64,000 bases of DNA from Citrobacter arsenatis (GCF_004353845.1 NZ_CP037864.1:3472001-3536000); one strand, 5' to 3'. Shown: positions 16,907 to 25,770, numbered from the stretch's first letter. The notes: generated from the letters alone by a model not told the origin. Numbers and translations are program-made.

Positions 16907-18154
16907 ATGTCTGCAACTCAAACATCCTCTGTCGCTGCGCCGAATAACGCCACTCGTGTCGTCCTGCGCCAACCCCGTCTACTGGTTCGTGAAACGCTTG
17001 CCGGTGTGGTAACCGCCCTGGCGCTGATCCCGGAAGTGATCTCTTTTTCCGTTATCGCCGGTGTTGATCCTAAAGTCAGCCTGATTGCCTCGGTCGTACT
17101 GTGCCTGGCGATGTCCTTTTTAGGTGGACGTCCGGCAATGGTAACCGCCGCTGCAGGCTCGGTTGCGCTGGTCATTGGTCCGATGGTGCATCAATACGGG
17201 GTACAATACATCCTGCCTGCGGTGGTACTGGCCGGGATTATTCAGATCCTGTTTGGCGTAATGGGGATGGCGCGTCTGATGCGTTTCATTCCTACGGCCG
17301 TCATGACCGGTTTTGTCAACGCGCTGGGTATTTTGATTTTCTTTGCCCAGGTCCCGCATTTCTGGGGTAAAAGCCCGCTAATCTGGGGACTATTTGCCCT
17401 GACGCTGCTAATTGTGCTGTGGGTTCCGCGGTTTATTAAAACGATCCCCGCGCCGCTTATCGCCATCGTGCTACTGACCGTGTTCACTGTTACCAGCGGA
17501 CAACTGTTACCAACCGTCGGTGACGAAGGTTCAATGAGCGGCGGTCTGCCAGGATTAACGCAGTTACTCGTACCGCTCAACCTGCACACGCTGGCGATTA
17601 TCTGGCCCTGCGCGCTGAGCATCGCTTTTGTTGGTTTGATGGAGTCGCTGTTAACCGCCCGTCTGGTGGATGACCTGACGGTTACGCCGTCGAATAAGAA
17701 TCGCGAAAGCACCGGACTGGGGATTGCCAATATTTTGGCCGGATTTTATGGCGGTATCGCCGGATGCGCGATGATTGGTCAAACCATCGTCAACGTCGAG
17801 ATGGGTAAAGGACGTAGCCGCGTCTCGACGGTTGCCGCCGGGCTGGTACTGTTGCTGTTAGTCACTGCGTTAAGCGAAGTGATGGCGAAAATCCCCATGT
17901 CGGTGCTGGCGGGGATTATGGTGATTGTAGCGGTGAAAACCTTCAGTTGGCACAGCATCCAGCCCGGCACGCTGGCAAAACTCCCCGTTACTGAAACGTT
18001 GGTGATGCTGGTGACCGTCGCAGCGACCGTGTCGACCGGCAACCTGGCGATTGGCGTGGTTGCCGGGGTGATAACGATGCTCATTCTGCCACGGATCGTC
18101 AGACGCAAACGTACGGCTACATCAGAAACAGCGTTGCCAGACCGAGAAAAATAA
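16907..18154 (+). CDS. SulP-family inorganic anion transporter without STAS domain
   Basis: A 415-residue membrane protein of the SLC26/SulP family, which carries sulfate, bicarbonate, dicarboxylates or other anions. Family features are the N-terminal ETLAGVVTALALIPEVISFSVIAGVDP and the later NILAGFYGGIAGCAMIGQTIVN, with about 12-14 hydrophobic helices. It ends at about the last helix (MLILPRIVRRKRTATSETALPDREK); the cytoplasmic STAS domain common in the family is absent. The start is uncertain: I use ATG 16907 (MSATQTSSV); TTG 16790 and ATG 16859 also keep the frame. It is not in this position in E. coli K-12. It overlaps mgtE tail to tail by 38 bp. The substrate is unknown. Confidence 0.88.
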   Translation: MSATQTSSVAAPNNATRVVLRQPRLLVRETLAGVVTALALIPEVISFSVIAGVDPKVSLIASVVLCLAMSFLGGRPAMVTAAAGSVALVIGPMVHQYGVQYILPAVVLAGIIQILFGVMGMARLMRFIPTAVMTGFVNALGILIFFAQVPHFWGKSPLIWGLFALTLLIVLWVPRFIKTIPAPLIAIVLLTVFTVTSGQLLPTVGDEGSMSGGLPGLTQLLVPLNLHTLAIIWPCALSIAFVGLMESLLTARLVDDLTVTPSNKNRESTGLGIANILAGFYGGIAGCAMIGQTIVNVEMGKGRSRVSTVAAGLVLLLLVTALSEVMAKIPMSVLAGIMVIVAVKTFSWHSIQPGTLAKLPVTETLVMLVTVAATVSTGNLAIGVVAGVITMLILPRIVRRKRTATSETALPDREK

Positions 18155-19553
18155 AGAAACCGCCGGTATCGGTGATTGCCGTAATCATGACGCTCGAGCC
18201 GACCGCCGGGTCGCGCCCGAGCTTCACCATCGTCATCGGAATAATCACCCCCATCAACGCCGCCATCAGCAGATTGAGCATCATCGCCAGGGTCATCACA
18301 CCACCAAGCGCCATGTCATCATACAGCCACCAGGTAATACCGCCCATAATTCCGCCCCACACGAGGCCATTAATCAACGCCACGCCCATTTCGCGTAGGA
18401 TCAAAAACGTCAGGTTTCCCGGCTGAATATTTTGTAGCGCCAGCGCGCGTACGATCATGGTGATAGTTTGATTCCCGGTGTTGCCGCCGATCCCTGCCAC
18501 AATTGGCATCAGCGAGGCCAACGCCACCAGTTGCGAAATCGTATGTTCAAAGCCGTCGATCACCCGCGAGGCGATAAAGGCGGTACACAGGTTAACCGCC
18601 AACCACGCCCAGCGGGTTTTTACCGCTTTGGTAACAGGAGCAAATACGTCCTCTTCGGCGCTTAAGCCCCCCATTCGACGTAGATCGGTATCGGTTTCTT
18701 CATAGACCACATCGACGATCTCATCGATGGTTAAACGGCCCATCAGTTTGCCTGAAGGGTCAACGACTGCGGCACTGACCAAGTCATCACGTTCAAAGGT
18801 ACGCGCGGCGTTTTCGGCGATATCTTCCGGAGAAAAGGTGAGCGGGTCATCTTCCATCACCTCGCTGACTTTTCGCTGCACGTCATTGAGCAGAATGCAG
18901 GTCAGGGTAAGTTCACCAACCAGTACTTTATTACGATCGGTCACGAAGAGTTTATCGGTGTTCTCCGGCATTTTACCCAGCCGTCGCAGATAGCGTTGCA
19001 CCACTTCCAGCGTCACGTCCGGGCGCACGGTGATGACTTCGAACTCCATGATCGCACCGACGCGATTCTTCTCGTAGTGCAGCACCTGGCGAACGCGCGC
19101 CCGCTCCTCGGCCGGCAACGTCGCCAGCAGTCGGCCAGTGAGGTTACGCGGGAGATGCTGGACCAGATAAATCTGTTCGTCGATATCAAGGTATTGCAGG
19201 GCATCCAGCAGCTCGCGGTCGCTCATCTCATCGATCAGATCGTCCCAGACGTTCTCTGACGCCTCAAGCAGAACGTTACCGCGCTTTTCACTTTCGACCA
19301 GCCGCCACAGGGCGTGGCGCTCTTCAGAAGGTAATGCCTCAAGGGTATCTGCCAGATCGGGTGGTGGCAGGTGGGCGACCAGCGCCCCTACCTCAGCAAT
19401 ATCGTCGGCTAACGTACCGACGTCATATTGCTCAGCCAGGGTAAGCTTGCCCAAAAGCGTTGAAACAATGGCTTTATCAGTGGTCAACAACCAGATAAGA
19501 CGCGCACGCTCTTCATCACGCAGCCTGGCGCTGTTTTTGTTTATTGCGGACAT
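18117..19553 (-). CDS. mgtE: MgtE-type magnesium transporter
   Basis: MgtE forms a homodimeric, Mg2+-gated magnesium channel in the inner membrane. The 478 residues show the usual order: a helical N domain (about 20-150, with GLLATLPAEERARVRQVL-like repeats), paired CBS domains (about 150-280; VGAIMEFEVITVRPD and VSEVMEDDPLTFSPED), and five C-terminal membrane helices. The pore signature is PIVAGIGGNTGNQTITMIVRAL. E. coli K-12 lacks this gene. It lies 105 bp after yojI, beyond a hairpin, and its last 38 bp overlap the SulP gene on the opposite strand. A perfect inverted repeat at 19567-19583 lies just before the start. Confidence 0.93.
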   Translation of the reverse strand: MSAINKNSARLRDEERARLIWLLTTDKAIVSTLLGKLTLAEQYDVGTLADDIAEVGALVAHLPPPDLADTLEALPSEERHALWRLVESEKRGNVLLEASENVWDDLIDEMSDRELLDALQYLDIDEQIYLVQHLPRNLTGRLLATLPAEERARVRQVLHYEKNRVGAIMEFEVITVRPDVTLEVVQRYLRRLGKMPENTDKLFVTDRNKVLVGELTLTCILLNDVQRKVSEVMEDDPLTFSPEDIAENAARTFERDDLVSAAVVDPSGKLMGRLTIDEIVDVVYEETDTDLRRMGGLSAEEDVFAPVTKAVKTRWAWLAVNLCTAFIASRVIDGFEHTISQLVALASLMPIVAGIGGNTGNQTITMIVRALALQNIQPGNLTFLILREMGVALINGLVWGGIMGGITWWLYDDMALGGVMTLAMMLNLLMAALMGVIIPMTMVKLGRDPAVGSSVMITAITDTGGFFIFLGLATLFLM

Positions 19554-19566
19554 TAATCATAAATCC

Positions 19567-19583
19567 ATGATATGAAATATCAT
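19567..19583. promoter_or_regulatory. Perfect inverted repeat upstream of mgtE
   Basis: ATGATAT-GAA-ATATCAT lies 14 bp before the mgtE start codon. Its position in the leader or promoter suggests an operator for an unidentified regulator. Low-complexity AT sequence makes chance occurrence possible. Confidence 0.35.
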
Positions 19584-19622
19584 TAATCATGATGCTGATT
19601 TATGTAAATAACAATAAACAGC

Positions 19623-19650
19623 GCCGCCGGGTGGACAAAAAACCGGCGGC
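19623..19650 (-). terminator. Hairpin after yojI
   Basis: GCCGCCGG and CCGGCGGC form a strong stem. On the minus strand the loop holds the T run and only a weak T-rich tract (TGTTTATTG) follows, so termination is likely but not a textbook case. Confidence 0.55.
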
Positions 19651-19658
19651 ATGTGGGA

Positions 19659-21302
19659 TCATGCAGTGCGCGCCACCGCGTCACGTGAGGCAGCATCACG
19701 CTCATCGCCCAGCAGCTCGCTCAGTTGTCCGTTACGCATTTCCAGCAGGCGATCGGCGTGAATAAAATAGTGATCGTCATGGCTGATGGCAAAAATGGTT
19801 TTCCCCATTTCCTGCATCAGCGGTAATAACACCTGATAGAACTCACGACGGAAGTGTGGATCCTGATCCGCAGCCCATTCATCCAGCAGAATGATGTCAC
19901 GCTCCTCCGCCAGGGCCAGCAGCAGTGCCACGCGTTTCTTCTGCCCTTTCGACAGCTTCAGATTGAGGATACGGCCATCGTTTAGCTCCAGCTTGTGACC
20001 CATCTTCAGATGTTCCAGCCACTTCGCCACCAGTTGAGGATTGGCTTCTTTGCCTTCCGGCCCCAGCAGTTTGTCAAACAGCCAGACGTCGGTAAACACG
20101 GCGGAGAACAGCTTGCGATAGTCTTCCGGCTTTTCAACGGCAACGGCCTTGCCATCAAGCAAAATTTCACCTGACTGCGGCTGGTATAGCCCGGTCAGTA
20201 ACATCGCCAGCGTAGATTTCCCGCTACCATTGCCACCAATCAGGAAGATCAATTCACCGCGATGAATAGTCAGATTCACCGGCCCGACGGAAAACGCATT
20301 ATCCTGATAATGGAACACGACATTACGCAGCTCCAGCGTTTGCCAGTTCGGAAACGCGGTTGGACGCGGGAATTCAGCCTTAAAAGGTGCCAGTGCGAAT
20401 TTATTCAGCTTGTTGAACGCCACCTGCGCGGTGAGCAGCGTCGGCAGCGCACCAACGGCAGAGAGCAGCGGCGTACGCAGGAATAACAGCGTCAGAGAAT
20501 AGGTCGCCGCCACGGCGGTATCCGCCCAGCCCAGACTGTTAGCCATCCAGAACACCAGGCCAATGGCGCCCAGCATCATGATGTTCGACCAGTTGACCGC
20601 GCTCAGGTGGAAGGTATCGGCACGGATAATATGATGACGGTACTCTTTAGCATCCGGGACGTACATCTGATTAAAGATATGCTCGGCGCGCTCGCGGTTG
20701 AGCGTCAGCTCTTTGCGCCCTTCCAGCACGGTCTGATAATCGTTATACAACTTGTCTTCAGTTTCACGCAGGGTAGCCATGTGTTTATACACCCGCGCCA
20801 CCAGCACAAATCCGCCCCAGATGGTAATTGCCATCCAGATTGCCGTTACCAGCAACATTTTGGTCGACAGCATCGCCAGATACGCCGCCGACCCGACGGT
20901 GAGGATAATTCCCTGTACCAGCTCAGGCAGACGAACAAAGGCGATGGTGATGTTGCGGATATCGCTGGTTAAACCGGCCAGCAACGAAGCGCTGCCAAGT
21001 TGTTCTATACGCTCGACGTGGGTATCCAGAATACGTTTAATAAATTCGCTACGCAGCCGGTAGACAAAGTGGTGGCCAAGCGTGGTCAACGCCAACTGAG
21101 AGCCGAGCGTGACAACCATCAACAACAGCAGCAGGCCAAGAAACTCCGGTAGCACCATCAACGTAGTGTCGACCGTTTCAATCAGGCGCTGGTTGATAAA
21201 CGCAATCAGCCCAATCCCCAATGCGGCGCTGGCGAGGCTGAGCGCCATGACGCTGATAAATGGCCAGCGATACTGCCGCCAGACAAGAAGTAAAAGTTCC
21301 AT
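19659..21302 (-). CDS. yojI: ABC transporter YojI (ATPase-permease, microcin J25 exporter)
   Basis: YojI is a half-size ABC exporter with fused membrane and ATPase domains that, in E. coli, pumps out microcin J25 with TolC. From ATG 21302 (MELLLLVWRQYRW) it has 547 residues, the E. coli length; the in-frame start at 21362 would add 20 unrelated residues. Six membrane helices fill about 1-300. The ATPase domain has Walker A GGNGSGKST, a signature-like LKLSKGQKKRVALLLAL and Walker B IILLDEWAADQDP. It belongs to the SyrD/PvdE-like cyclic peptide exporter type. Confidence 0.95.
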   Translation of the reverse strand: MELLLLVWRQYRWPFISVMALSLASAALGIGLIAFINQRLIETVDTTLMVLPEFLGLLLLLMVVTLGSQLALTTLGHHFVYRLRSEFIKRILDTHVERIEQLGSASLLAGLTSDIRNITIAFVRLPELVQGIILTVGSAAYLAMLSTKMLLVTAIWMAITIWGGFVLVARVYKHMATLRETEDKLYNDYQTVLEGRKELTLNRERAEHIFNQMYVPDAKEYRHHIIRADTFHLSAVNWSNIMMLGAIGLVFWMANSLGWADTAVAATYSLTLLFLRTPLLSAVGALPTLLTAQVAFNKLNKFALAPFKAEFPRPTAFPNWQTLELRNVVFHYQDNAFSVGPVNLTIHRGELIFLIGGNGSGKSTLAMLLTGLYQPQSGEILLDGKAVAVEKPEDYRKLFSAVFTDVWLFDKLLGPEGKEANPQLVAKWLEHLKMGHKLELNDGRILNLKLSKGQKKRVALLLALAEERDIILLDEWAADQDPHFRREFYQVLLPLMQEMGKTIFAISHDDHYFIHADRLLEMRNGQLSELLGDERDAASRDAVARTA

Positions 21303-21377
21303 GCACACAACCCGGACAAGTAATAACAGCCCGCAGTTTAAACATCTCTTCGCTGACAGCAATAATAATTCTTATTT

Positions 21378-22028
21378 TTATTCTTTTTTACCCGCCTGGC
21401 GAAACGTCAGGTTGTAGCGACAATCTCCGGTCAACGGATGATACCCCGTCTTAAGCGGCTGGATCCCATGATAAAACAGCCGCGAATTTCCGCCCCACAC
21501 CACGATGTCGCCATGCTCCAGCAGCAAACGCTTCAAGGGGTCATTCCGGCGCAATCCGCCAAACTGAAAGATGGCCGGCAGCCCCAACGACACCGAGACA
21601 ATCGGCGCCCGCAGGTCAGGCTCGTCTTTATCCTGATGCAATGACAGCTTTGCCCCTGGCGTGTAGCGGTTGATAAGGCAGGCATCGGGTTGAAAATCAG
21701 CATAGCCCGCCGCCGTTGCCGCCTGTTGGCACAGGTCAGCAAATGCATCCGGCAGCGGCGGCCAGTGCGCACCGGTTAGCGGGTCACATGGAGAATACAG
21801 GTAACCATGTTGATCGGTCGTCCAGCCCAAACGACCACAGTTGGTCATCGCCACCGACATCGTGTAGCCGCCGGGTGTTACCATCTGGCGAAACGGCGAC
21901 TGTCTGGCAACAGCCGCTATCGCCTGCAGCAAAGACGGTGCGCAGTCAAAAGCAAAACGTCGCAGAATCACCGCGCCGGACGCCAGCGGTTCCTGCCAGG
22001 GTTTTGTATCCGCAAAAAGATCGAGCAT
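21378..22028 (-). CDS. alkB: DNA/RNA dealkylase AlkB
   Basis: AlkB is an Fe(II)/2-oxoglutarate dioxygenase that removes methyl groups from 1-methyladenine and 3-methylcytosine. It has 216 residues as in E. coli. The metal triad is HxD in LSLHQDKDEPD and a later histidine in LFYHGIQPL. The 2-oxoglutarate-binding arginine is in CRYNLTFRQ, and the substrate lid has TPGGYTMSVAMTNCG. The start overlaps the ada stop by one base (TAATG), so the two genes form the adaptive-response operon. Confidence 0.97.
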   Translation of the reverse strand: MLDLFADTKPWQEPLASGAVILRRFAFDCAPSLLQAIAAVARQSPFRQMVTPGGYTMSVAMTNCGRLGWTTDQHGYLYSPCDPLTGAHWPPLPDAFADLCQQAATAAGYADFQPDACLINRYTPGAKLSLHQDKDEPDLRAPIVSVSLGLPAIFQFGGLRRNDPLKRLLLEHGDIVVWGGNSRLFYHGIQPLKTGYHPLTGDCRYNLTFRQAGKKE

Positions 22029-23092
22029 TATGTTTCCTCGCGAGTGGCTTCACGTTGTAGTAACTGTGCTTTACGCGCAGTACCCCATCGGTATCCCGAA
22101 AGCGCACCATCACCACGGATCACCCGGTGACACGGAATGACAATCGCCAGTTTGTTGGCCCCACAGGCACTGGCTACCGCACGCACCGCCGTTGGTTTGC
22201 CAATAGCGCTGGCCAACTGTTGGTAGCTCACCGTTTCACCGCACGGAATTGCGCGCAGCGCCTGCCACACCTGCTGCTGAAATGCGGTTCCCCGGATATC
22301 CAGGGGCAGCGATAGCGACGCGTCACGCGAATTGATCGCGGCGATCACTTCGCGCACGCGCTGCTGAAAATCGGCATCTGCAGCAACATCCTGCGCGGCG
22401 GGAAACAGCTCATGCAATTGCGCAACTAACGTAGCGTCATCATCGCCAAGCAAGATCGCACAGATACCCCGCTCGCTTTCCGCCACCAGGCAGCGACCCA
22501 GAGTGCAATCGGTGAGGGTATAGCGCACAGAAACATTGTCGCCGCCTTTACGAAATTGCTTTGCGGTCATGCCTAGCGCCTGATCCGCTTGCCGGTAGTA
22601 GCTGCTGCTGTCGGGGAATCCGGCGTTGAGAATCGCCTGCGTTACCGGCGTGCCTTTTGCCAGGGCATCGCGCAGACGACGGGCACGCCAGGACTGCTGC
22701 CATGCTTTTGGAGTCATACCCATCGTGGCTTTGAACATACGGTGTAAATGATACGGGCTCATCGCTACCTGCTGCGCCAGCTCGTCCAGCGTGAGAGGCG
22801 ACTCTTGCTCCAACAGCTGGCAGGCGTGGGCAATTTTCTCCAACCGATGCTGCTGTGCGCTGTCTTTATCCGGTTGGCAGCGTTTACAGGGACGAAAACC
22901 GGCAGCCAGCGCTTGCCGGGCATCGGCAAAAAAGCTGACATTTTTGCGCAGCGCATGTTTCGCCCGACAGGATGGACGGCAGAAAATACCGGTGGTTTGG
23001 ACGGCGAAAACAAACTGACCGTCAGCGTCGGCGTCACGATCCACAACGGACTGCCAGCGGTCATCATCAGTTATGCGTAAACGATTTTTCAT
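22028..23092 (-). CDS. ada: Ada, methyltransferase and transcriptional activator of the adaptive response
   Basis: Ada removes methyl groups from DNA phosphotriesters and O6-methylguanine, and after self-methylation at C38 activates ada-alkB, alkA and aidB. It has 354 residues. The N-terminal zinc site is C38 and C42 (GIFCRPSCRAKH) with CKRCQ. The AraC-type DNA-binding region contains DELAQQVAMSPYHLHRMFKATMGMTPKAW. The C-terminal methyltransferase active site is VIPCHRVIRGDG with C321. An Ada box lies upstream at 23165-23177. Confidence 0.97.
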   Translation of the reverse strand: MKNRLRITDDDRWQSVVDRDADADGQFVFAVQTTGIFCRPSCRAKHALRKNVSFFADARQALAAGFRPCKRCQPDKDSAQQHRLEKIAHACQLLEQESPLTLDELAQQVAMSPYHLHRMFKATMGMTPKAWQQSWRARRLRDALAKGTPVTQAILNAGFPDSSSYYRQADQALGMTAKQFRKGGDNVSVRYTLTDCTLGRCLVAESERGICAILLGDDDATLVAQLHELFPAAQDVAADADFQQRVREVIAAINSRDASLSLPLDIRGTAFQQQVWQALRAIPCGETVSYQQLASAIGKPTAVRAVASACGANKLAIVIPCHRVIRGDGALSGYRWGTARKAQLLQREATREET

Positions 23093-23164
23093 TATGGACT
23101 CCTTTGTTAAGCATAGCGCTTAGCCTCAGTGTGTCCTCATAGGCGGATACAAAAACCCGCAATC

Positions 23165-23177
23165 TTGCTTTTTAATT
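23165..23177 (-). promoter_or_regulatory. Ada box of the ada-alkB promoter
   Basis: On the minus strand the sequence is AAT-TAAAAA-GCAA, which fits the AAT-N6-GCAA recognition element of methylated Ada. It overlaps the apbE stop codon (23172-23174), 73 bp before the ada start. Confidence 0.75.
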
Positions 23178-24224
23178 TTTTTCGCTGACCAGGAAGCTTT
23201 TGAACTGCGGCGACATCCAGGTTTTAAACCCCTCGCCCTCTTTCATAATCATATAGACCGCGAGTCCTTCGCGACGTACCACCTCTTTGGCCTTTTCCGG
23301 GCCAAGGACCATCAATCCGGTATCCCAGCCGTCAGCCTCCAGCGCCGTTGGGGCAATCACCGTCACGGACACCAGGTTGTGTTCAATCGGACGACCGGTT
23401 TGAGGATCGATAACATGGGAAAGGCGCTTACCGTCCAGCTCATAATAGTTACGATAGCTGCCAGAGGTACTGATGCCATGCCCGTTAATGTCGACAATCG
23501 CCTGCACCGCGTTTTCTCGATCGGTCGGTTTCTGAATCGCGACTCGCCACGGTTGCCCTTCTGCATTCATACCGCGGCTGTTCAGCGCACCACCAACGGA
23601 AACCAGGTAACGGGCGATCCCTTCCTGCTCCATTAATCGAGCCAGATGATCGGCGGCATAACCTTCGCCAACGGTCGAGAGATCCACATAAAGATTAGAT
23701 AAATCTTTTTGCAAATAGTTTCGATGCGCCTCGTTAACGACCTTCAGATGCGAAAGCCCGGTTTGCGCTTTTGCTGCGTCAATTTGCGCGTCGGTCGGAA
23801 TATGCACTGGTTGTTGATCCGGGCCAAACCCCCACAGATTGACCAACGGTCCTACGGTGATATCCATGGCCCCATCGGTTTTTGCGCCAATGCGTAGCGC
23901 CGAAGTCACGATATCCGCCATGGCATCATTAACCGGCCAAAGCGACAGGCTTGTCGACAGGTTAAAGCGCATCAATGCAGAATCATTTTTATAGGTAGAG
24001 AGAAGCTGATCGTCGGCATCCAACTGAGCCTGGATCTTCGCCTGCAGTTCTCCGGCGCGTTTGGCATCGACCCCCACCGCACTGACCCGCCAGAAAGTGC
24101 CCATGGTTTTACCTTCCAGAACGGTAGCAGGTTGCGTGGTCTGAGCGGGTTTCGGGGCCTCATCGCACCCGACAAAAAAGATCGTCACAGCCAGCAGTGC
24201 TGCGCGATAAAAATTCATTTCCAT
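23172..24224 (-). CDS. apbE: FAD:protein FMN transferase ApbE
   Basis: ApbE is a periplasmic lipoprotein that transfers FMN from FAD onto threonine residues of membrane flavoproteins such as the NqrB/RnfG type. It has 350 residues. The lipoprotein signal ends LLAVTIFFVGC with the lipidated cysteine at 20. Family motifs are GKTMGTFW, DGAMDITVGPLVNLWGFGP, VDLSTVGEGYAADHLA and GHGISTSGSYRNYY. The C-terminus matches E. coli ApbE closely (KTWMSPQFKSFLVSEKN). It lies between ompC and ada, transcribed alone or into ada. Confidence 0.96.
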   Translation of the reverse strand: MEMNFYRAALLAVTIFFVGCDEAPKPAQTTQPATVLEGKTMGTFWRVSAVGVDAKRAGELQAKIQAQLDADDQLLSTYKNDSALMRFNLSTSLSLWPVNDAMADIVTSALRIGAKTDGAMDITVGPLVNLWGFGPDQQPVHIPTDAQIDAAKAQTGLSHLKVVNEAHRNYLQKDLSNLYVDLSTVGEGYAADHLARLMEQEGIARYLVSVGGALNSRGMNAEGQPWRVAIQKPTDRENAVQAIVDINGHGISTSGSYRNYYELDGKRLSHVIDPQTGRPIEHNLVSVTVIAPTALEADGWDTGLMVLGPEKAKEVVRREGLAVYMIMKEGEGFKTWMSPQFKSFLVSEKN

Positions 24225-24298
24225 ACGTAATTATCCTCATGCGAACGGGCGCAAGAGTACACCAAAAATCGTTGTTTGTACGGCGAAAAAAGGCATTA

Positions 24299-24323
24299 AA
24301 AAAGGCCCCGCAGGGCCTTTTTA
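24299..24323 (-). terminator. Rho-independent terminator of ompC
   Basis: AAAGGCCC (24301-24308) pairs with GGGCCTTT (24313-24320). On the minus strand a T run follows the stem, 16 bp after the ompC stop. Confidence 0.9.
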
Positions 24324-24338
24324 CAACATGTGCGCAGA

Positions 24339-25439
24339 TTAGAACTGATAAACCAGACCCAGCGCTACGATATCATCGGTACCGATACCAGCATCACGGG
24401 TGAACTGATTGTCATCCAGCAGGTTGATTTTGTAATCAACATAGGTGGACATGTTTTTGTTGAAGTAGTAAGTCGCGCCAACATCAACATATTTTACGAT
24501 GTCCTGGTCGCCATAGCCACGACCCAGGTCTTTACCTTTGGACTGCAGGTAAGCCACGGACGGACGCAGACCGAAGTCGAACTGGTACTGAGCAACGGCT
24601 TCGAAGTTCTGTGCTTTGTTAGCCCAGCCCAGGGAGCCCGCACGCGTTGCGTTGTAGGTCTGAGTGTACTGAGTTGCAAAGTAGAAGTTGTTCGCGTCGT
24701 ATTTCAGACCACCGGTGTAGGTTTCAGCACGATCGCCAGTACCGAAGTTCATACGGTTCTGCTCGTCAGTACGTTTAGAGCTGGTGACCGCAGTACCCAG
24801 AGAGAAGCCTTCACCGATATCATAAGTGATGGATCCGCCAACGCCGTCGCCGTTCTGGCGCAGCGCTTCACGACCATTGTTGGTCACGCCGGTCATACCT
24901 TCGCCTTCCGGGCTACCGTTTTTACCCTGATACTGCAGGGCAAAGTTCAGGCCATCAACCAGACCGAAGAAGTCAGTGTTACGGTAGGTCGCGAAGCCGT
25001 TACCACGCTGCTGCATGAAGTTATCAGAACCGTAGGTGTCGCCGCCGAATTCCGGCAGAACGTCGGTCCAGGACGTTACGTCGTAAACTACGCCGTAGTT
25101 ACGACCGTAGTCGAAAGAACCTACATCAGCGAATTTCAGACCAGCAAACGCCACACGAGTCCAGGAGTTGTTCTGAGATTCAGGCGCGTTACCCTGAATC
25201 TGGTATTCCCACTGGCCGTAACCGGTCAGTTGGTCGTTAACCTGAGTTTCGCCTTTGAAGCCGATACGCATATAGGTCTGATCACCATCAGCGTTCTTAT
25301 CATCGGAGAAATAGTGCAGACCGTCGACTTTGCCGTACAGGTCTAATTTGTTGCCGTCTTTGTTATAAATTTCAGCCGCATTTGCGGTACCTGCTACCAG
25401 CAGTGCTGGTACCAGGAGGGACAGTACTTTAACTTTCAT
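24339..25439 (-). CDS. ompC: Outer membrane porin OmpC
   Basis: OmpC is a trimeric 16-strand general porin for small hydrophilic solutes. It has 366 residues with a signal peptide MKVKVLSLLVPALLVAGTANA and mature start AEIYNKDGNKLDLYGKVDGLHYFSDD. The eyelet loop L3 with NFALQYQGKNGSPEGEG nearby and the terminal phenylalanine (ALGLVYQF) needed for Bam assembly are present. The upstream leader and OmpR boxes match E. coli ompC. Surface loops diverge from E. coli (for example DVLPEFGGDTYGSDNFM), as expected for a phage and antibody target. Confidence 0.96.
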   Translation of the reverse strand: MKVKVLSLLVPALLVAGTANAAEIYNKDGNKLDLYGKVDGLHYFSDDKNADGDQTYMRIGFKGETQVNDQLTGYGQWEYQIQGNAPESQNNSWTRVAFAGLKFADVGSFDYGRNYGVVYDVTSWTDVLPEFGGDTYGSDNFMQQRGNGFATYRNTDFFGLVDGLNFALQYQGKNGSPEGEGMTGVTNNGREALRQNGDGVGGSITYDIGEGFSLGTAVTSSKRTDEQNRMNFGTGDRAETYTGGLKYDANNFYFATQYTQTYNATRAGSLGWANKAQNFEAVAQYQFDFGLRPSVAYLQSKGKDLGRGYGDQDIVKYVDVGATYYFNKNMSTYVDYKINLLDDNQFTRDAGIGTDDIVALGLVYQF

Positions 25440-25557
25440 GTTATTAACCCTCTGTTATATGCCTTTATTGCTTTTTTATGCCACTGCATACTGATTAAGG
25501 TCATTAACCAGTCGGCAACTTCATTCTCCGCAAAAACAAAGAATAATCCAACACGAA

Positions 25558-25617
25558 TATGATACTAAAACTTTTAAGGTGTTTCATTTATCGGTATAGA
25601 TGTTTCTAAATGTTAAT
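25558..25617 (-). promoter_or_regulatory. OmpR boxes of the ompC promoter (C1-C2-C3)
   Basis: Read on the minus strand, three tandem OmpR half-site pairs are visible: TTAACATTTAGAAACATCTA, CCGATAAATGAAACACCTT and AAAAGTTTTAGTATCATATT. They correspond in order and spacing to C1, C2 and C3 of E. coli ompC. The leader to the ATG (25440-25557) is nearly that of E. coli. Confidence 0.8.
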
Positions 25618-25770
25618 ACCAGGGAACTTTTTTAAATTCAAAAAATAGGCAAAATAAGCACAAATAATCAAGAATTATTGAAATATCATTTAAATTCAAT
25701 TAATTACAAAGAAAAAGTTTATAGCACTGAATGACAAAACAAAATCTTCACTCGCAACTAAAATAGACCC

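Noticed and set aside
24330..25346. Open frame (about 338 codons) antisense to ompC
   Set aside because: Explained by the codon bias of the strongly expressed porin; spans the ompC terminator and has no start signal.
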